Part shown: piece after piece, positions 60,301 through 64,000 of the stretch
Layout of the letters: each line of letters starts with the position of its first letter
Position numbering within the stretch: position 1 is the first letter of the stretch
Source of the DNA: Triangularia verruculosa
Taxonomy: Eukaryota > Ascomycota > Sordariomycetes > Sordariales > Podosporaceae
Length of the DNA: 64,000 nt
Reading direction: 5' to 3'
Assembly (NCBI GenBank): GCA_033296885.1
Contig: MU863984.1
Coordinates: 57,214-121,213 of the forward strand
The notes under the pieces: model-generated
What the model saw: the letters and a program-made list of their open reading frames with translations, nothing else
The model's database searches: none
Told to the model about the DNA's origin: nothing
Made by a program: the position numbers and the translations under genes

Positions 60301-61239
60301 GCGTTAGGAATAGTATTAGGAGCTATATTTTAGGATTCTTACCTGGTTTTTTTAGCGGAGTTAACCCGGTAATTAAGGAAATATTTTCCGTGGTAAATTA
60401 GTCTTTCCTTTTTCGTAGAAGTTAAATATTAAGTAGGGATAATCTTTATTTTAATATAATTTCGTAAATTTATGTATAAGTATTTTAAAATCGAAGGTTA
60501 ACCTTTTAACCTTGTTAAATAGCTTATTTACTTTTTAACCTCGGATTAAAATTTAAATTATTAAATCCGGCTTAGTTAATGTAGTTACGTTTTAGAACGA
60601 AGTTCTTTAAAAAGGCGTAATAAGAAAGATAATACTATCTATCGCCCTTTTAAGAGGAAGGTATTCGTTGCCGGCGTTTACGAGAGCTTTCGCTAAAATA
60701 ATCCCCCCGAGATACGAAGCGATAAAGAAAATAAGCCGGCTTTCTTTTTTTATAAGGTTTATTATTAGAAGCTCTCTTCGGATATCTTCGAATAAAAGTA
60801 AAGTATATTCCTCGATAATCTTCTATATTATAGTTAACGGCTAAGGTAAGTCGGTAGGTTAATCGTATATAAAGATATAAGCTACTTTTACTCGACTCGG
60901 GAGTATTTATAAGTCGGTTAGTTAATTAACGGTATTGTTAGGATCGTTAGGGTCTACTTATATCTACGTGTCCGGCGACTTTATATCGAAGCTATAAATA
61001 GTAATGATGTCGATGTCGGTGTTTTCCTCGTTCTTGTTACGGTTGGCTTGATAGAGGCTGACGCCTGGCCGAGCGGACCGTGTGGAATCTAAAGTGGGCT
61101 TCGCCGAAGCTAGTGCCTGCGTGGAACTCGTATGCGGGAAACAGAACCGAAGACAAGCGGTAATCGCGCTAACCAGGAGATAAAGGACGGTTGTCCGTCC
61201 GGGTAGAGAGGTGCCCTAGCTGAGGTTGACGGAAATCAT
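57308..61239 (-). pseudogene. NLR relic: hydrolase-like / NACHT / HEAT repeats
   Basis: An ATG at 61239 may start the gene. The N-terminal part reads GVSLYQANRNKN and TDIDIITIYSFDIKSPDT, like the alpha/beta-hydrolase-type domain of fungal NLRs. A NACHT middle has LFFLNDLNEVS (Walker B region, 59542-59583) and YYFLHLTYQEYFA (58843-58885), then IAGLLSGNRVLDFFQ. The C-terminus (57799-57308) has HEAT repeats of 33 residues, such as VRWTAIEVLQGRTDLTEG. Between 58452 and 61000 the DNA is AT-rich with many TAG codons. A solo LTR splits it at 58046-58452. Such proteins act in nonself recognition; this copy is dead. Confidence 0.8.
58046..58452 (+). repeat. Solo LTR of the gypsy-1 family inside the NLR
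   Basis: About 407 bases. The second half (TCTATATATACGGAAGAACT through CCCTTTCAGAGGTTCTGGA) matches the gypsy-1 LTR closely; the first half is more diverged. It sits exactly between the NACHT and HEAT parts of the NLR. Flanks CAGTA and TACTA give at best an imperfect target duplication. Confidence 0.75.
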
Positions 61240-61895
61240 TGACGAGGCAGAGGCAGAGGCAGAGGTAGAGGCGGGCTGAGGAGCTTGTACGCCCGCGCTG
61301 CGGATGCTGTACTTCAGTGAATGTTAGCGGGGCTGCTCCCCTCCCAAGCGCGTTCTTCGTTGCCGGTGTGTGGTGGAGTAAGTCAAGAGCGTTTGATACC
61401 GATCGCTTCTGGGAGACAAAGGTCCAAATGCCTGCCTGGTGTCAGAAGCTGAACTGTTGGCGATTCTCGCTCAGCCCACTTTGGGCAGCACGCTCGAAGT
61501 CATGGAGCGTCCACGTCCAATCATTTCGACCCGCGGGGGCCAGCGCTGTCTCGCCTAAGTAGTCGCGACGCAATTGGACATCCGCGCGGAGCCCAACCAA
61601 CTGGCAGACCATCAAATACCGTATGTCGCCTTTACAAGTGAGGAACGCGCATCTCGAGAAGCTCCCAATTGTGTCAAGATAACGCGTGAGACGTGGAAAC
61701 GGCGGAGGTACGATATAGAGCTGAACTTCCCCTGGGGTTAATAACCCCGGGTTCTGGCCGGCGAGCTTAGCTAACAGCGTGCGCACAGTACCCTCCGTGA
61801 GTCCGGCTGCTAAAGGCAGACAGAGGCGCCGACCCGTCCTACCCGACGACTAGCTTCCGTCGCTCCCGCCCGCTCCCACATAGCTCCACCAGACT
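61240..61895. other. Spacer between NLR and DUF6601-like relic
   Basis: GAGGCAGAGGCAGAGGCAGA microsatellite at about 61243-61265. A minus ORF of 114 codons (61442-61786) contains hydrophobic and Trp-rich stretches but is not recognised. Confidence 0.4.
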
Positions 61896-62963
61896 ATGTG
61901 CTCTGGCCGGTGCGTTAGTAGTCCTACTGGCCTTCAAGCGTTTATACCCTCTGACGATATACGTATATAGCTCGAAACCGAGGTGCTCGGGAAAAAGGAG
62001 AAAGCGAAGCCCGCTACGGATATATTACCAGCTACCTACTACTATTATAAGGACGCCGGAAGGCGCGCGGTCGGTAACCCGGCGGAGGATATACCGGTCT
62101 TCTTACGGAGGGAGCTTTCCCTTAAGGACCTAGCTAATATAATGTAGTACCTATAGTTTGCCGGCGTAAAACGTCCCGCTATACCGCTGTACTCTTATAT
62201 TACTATAGGTCGGGAGATTATTATAACCGACCGGATAAATTTACACCTCCTTTAGGATAATAAGGGGAAGCTCTTTATTAAGCCCGTCCTACGCTTTCTC
62301 CTCGATCCAGCTTTCTGCCGTACTAACCTACAATATCTAGATACCTGCGCCTACTATAGCCCTCCGGTAGATACGTACCGGGGAATCTCGCGGAGAGTTG
62401 CCCTCGGCTTCCTTTATACGTACGCTTATTTTATATCGTCGGAGAGCAACTTCTATATTGCCAACGAAAAGCACCTCTTACCTTATATAGAAGATGGTAA
62501 GCTACTAGAATAGGTAAACTAGAAGATTCTAGCCAGAGAGTTCCTCCGAATATATAAGCGCGAACCAAATATCGTCCACCCTCGCTTCCTACGTGCCGAG
62601 CTCCGTCTCTCCCGTATCAACATTATCTACCGCTTAACCAACCTCCCGCTATTCAACCCCTATCTCCGCGGTCGGCACAACTACGGTAGCCTTTTCCGCG
62701 ATAACCTCACCTGGATAACTACCGCCACCGTCTTCATCGCCCTAGTGCTGACCGCGATGCAAGTGGGCCTCGCCACGGAACGGCTTCAGGGAAACGCTGC
62801 TTTCCAGCAGGCGTCGTACGGCTTTACCATCTTCGCTATCTTAGGTCCTTTGTGCGCGTTCGGCCTGGTGGTCCTAGACGCGCTGTTCCATCTCGTCAAG
62901 GACCTGCCGTCGCTTCTCAGAGGACAGCGTAACCGTGCGGCGCCGGACTGTATCACGGCATAG
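61896..62963 (+). pseudogene. DUF6601-like fungal membrane protein, RIP-damaged 5' part
   Basis: From ATG 61896 a single frame of 355 codons runs to TAG 62963. It carries several internal TAG codons, all upstream of 62530. Recognisable parts: QAFIPSDDIRI, FLRRELSLKDLAN, RRVALGFLYTYAYFISSES, PNIVHPRFLRAELRLSRIN and LTAMQVGLATERL. Two C-terminal membrane helices (WITTATVFIALVLTAMQ and YGFTIFAILGPLCAFGLVVL) end it. This is the layout of fungal DUF6601 proteins, whose function is unknown. The last 140 codons are undamaged. Confidence 0.75.
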
Positions 62964-63114
62964 CAGTGAGGGACATGATATGGCTAGGGGTAGGGTTGAG
63001 TAAACGGAAAGACGCAGCCAATACATAGTAAGAAGAGAGCAGTGCGGAGCACAGGCCAATATGTACTTTCAGGCGGAATGATTATGAAGTATCATGATCA
63101 TATGTGTGCCATCG
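62964..63114. repeat. Spacer and left part of dispersed repeat block
   Basis: From about 63070 the DNA matches 17205-17290 with a deletion; the block continues at 63335 after the inserted 220-base element. Confidence 0.6.
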
Positions 63115-63334
63115 TGTTGAATTATCAGGGTGGTAAATTCAGGGGTATCATGTGACTGGCAGAACAGGGTTATTAGGGTTATCAGGGTCTGGGCGTGGCC
63201 CAACCGACTTTGAATAGGAGATCGAACATCTGCAGCTCAATCAACACATTACCCGCCCTGCAGCTTCTCAAGCTCCAATTGTAAGCGCTTCAACCTGTGA
63301 TACTGTGGATACGTGGCTGTTGGCCTTTTCAACA
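63115..63334 (+). repeat. TG...CA element, copy 2 (220 bases)
   Basis: Starts TGTTGAATTATCAGG and ends GGCCTTTTCAACA. Flanks CATCG (63110-63114) and TATCG (63335-63339) form a 5-bp duplication with one transition. The related block at 17285-17300 (ACCATCGCAAGG) shows the empty site. Inverted relative to 19471-19700. Confidence 0.8.
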
Positions 63335-63490
63335 TATCGCAAGGGATGCGTTTTGCTAAGGATGCAGCTGAACGACTAGATCACGCTTGGATGCCCGTGC
63401 ACGTTTGTGCTGGACTTGACTTATCATTGCGGCACAGCCCAGGCCCTCACCTCAGGTAAGCCTGTCTGCGAAACTGGTGGGCAGAATGGA
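63335..63490. repeat. Right part of dispersed repeat block
   Basis: Matches 17290-17450 in the same orientation (GATGCGTTTTGCTAAGGAT and onward), with scattered transitions. Confidence 0.65.
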
Positions 63491-63505
63491 TAGCAAAATA
63501 GAAAG

Positions 63506-63749
63506 TGTTAAGTTCAAGGCCTTAATTCCTGAGGCATTATTGGATGGCGCCAGGCCAGCTACACCTGTGGGGGCCAAGGAGATTACGTGAGGTGGTCCAC
63601 AGGGCTAGGAGTTCTTGGCAAATATGGGGTATTTGAATATTCCCAGTGTTACGGTTCCACTGGTTTTGGACTTGTTCTGACGAAGTAATAATACATGCTT
63701 GAAATACACACAATACAACCCGATCAAATTGCAAGTGCTGGTTTTCACA
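63506..63749 (-). repeat. 244-base LTR-like repeat, copy B
   Basis: Inverted copy of 17459-17702, same length, with TG...CA ends. No target duplication is visible (GAAAG and CCTGG). Confidence 0.7.
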
Positions 63750-63835
63750 CCTGGCATGTGGAGCCATGCAGGAAGTGGGGCGCCAGATGACACTGCTGCT
63801 GAAAACGAGAAGCTAATTTCAACGTCGCAGTGACA

Positions 63836-63863
63836 GTTATTTTCAGATGATGCTGAAAATAAC
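63836..63863. repeat. Perfect 11-bp hairpin
   Basis: Arms GTTATTTTCAG and CTGAAAATAAC around a 6-base loop. It may be a transposon end or a chance palindrome; it lies just before the minisatellite. Confidence 0.7.
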
Positions 63864-63886
63864 ATGAACAGCAAAGAGGGTGGTCG

Positions 63887-64000
63887 CTTGTTATTGCGAC
63901 ACCACTTGTTATTGCGACACCACTTGTTATTGCGACACCACTTGTTATTGCGACACCACTTGTTATTGCGACACCACTTGTTATTGCGACACCACTTGTT
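63887..64000. repeat. 18-base minisatellite running off the window
   Basis: Unit CTTGTTATTGCGACACCA, about 6.3 copies that look identical, continuing past the window edge. No coding or CRISPR features. Confidence 0.97.

Noticed and set aside
63887..64000. CRISPR-like array
   Set aside because: Units are 18 bases and directly adjacent with no spacers; it is a eukaryotic minisatellite.

Overview
The window reads as nuclear DNA of a filamentous ascomycete (Pezizomycotina, probably Sordariomycetes). Genes carry short introns of about 50-90 bases with GT...AG ends. One nuclear tRNA is present. Protein families are typically fungal: secreted FAD-linked oxidase, R1R2R3-type Myb regulator, old yellow enzyme, NACHT/HEAT NLR, pogo and Tc1 transposases. 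Long tracts are almost emptied of CpA/TpG, with CAG/TGG codons turned into TAG, which is the mark of repeat-induced point mutation (RIP). The species cannot be named from the sequence.

Region 1 (1-16.4 kb) is a gene-bearing block of ordinary composition. It holds a small secreted protein (-), a secreted BBE/6-HDNO-like FAD oxidase (+), a small membrane protein with a mitochondrial-looking N-terminus (+), tRNA-Cys (-), a short-chain dehydrogenase (+), a three-repeat Myb regulator (+), a TetX/PHBH-like FAD monooxygenase (+) and a class III old yellow enzyme (+). Four oxidoreductases around one Myb factor could be a small tailoring or detoxification cluster, but no backbone synthase is seen. Short palindromic TACCTAGGTA-type motifs are scattered between these genes.

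Region 2 (16.4-32.9 kb) is accessory DNA: dispersed 220-244-base LTR-like elements, a RecQ-type helicase scrap, an acidic small ORF between 18-base direct repeats, an intact F-box gene, a pogo transposase relic, a broken Zn-cluster-type regulator remnant, an unusual protein kinase whose stop overlaps the start of a chromodomain ORF, a 374-aa unknown, a Tc1-like transposase relic, and RIP-damaged F-box and NF-YA-like fragments.

Region 3 (32.96-53.81 kb) is one nested insertion. A Ty1/copia element (minus strand, 154-base LTRs) is split by two full-length Ty3/gypsy elements: gypsy-1 (plus, 397-base LTRs, TSD CTACC) in its RT/RNase H region and gypsy-2 (minus, 462-base LTRs, TSD ATAGG) between integrase and RT. 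All are RIP-dead. Both gypsy elements carry a tRNA-like sequence antisense to pol, and gypsy-2 also carries an antisense coding-like tract.

Region 4 (53.8-64 kb) is a graveyard of genes: an SNF2 helicase, a LINE RT scrap, a hydrolase-NACHT-HEAT NLR split by a solo LTR, and a DUF6601-like membrane protein whose 5' part is RIP-damaged. It ends with copies of the region 2 repeats and an 18-base minisatellite running off the window edge. The progression suggests a chromosome arm passing from genes into repeat-rich, possibly subtelomeric heterochromatin; no telomere array is present.
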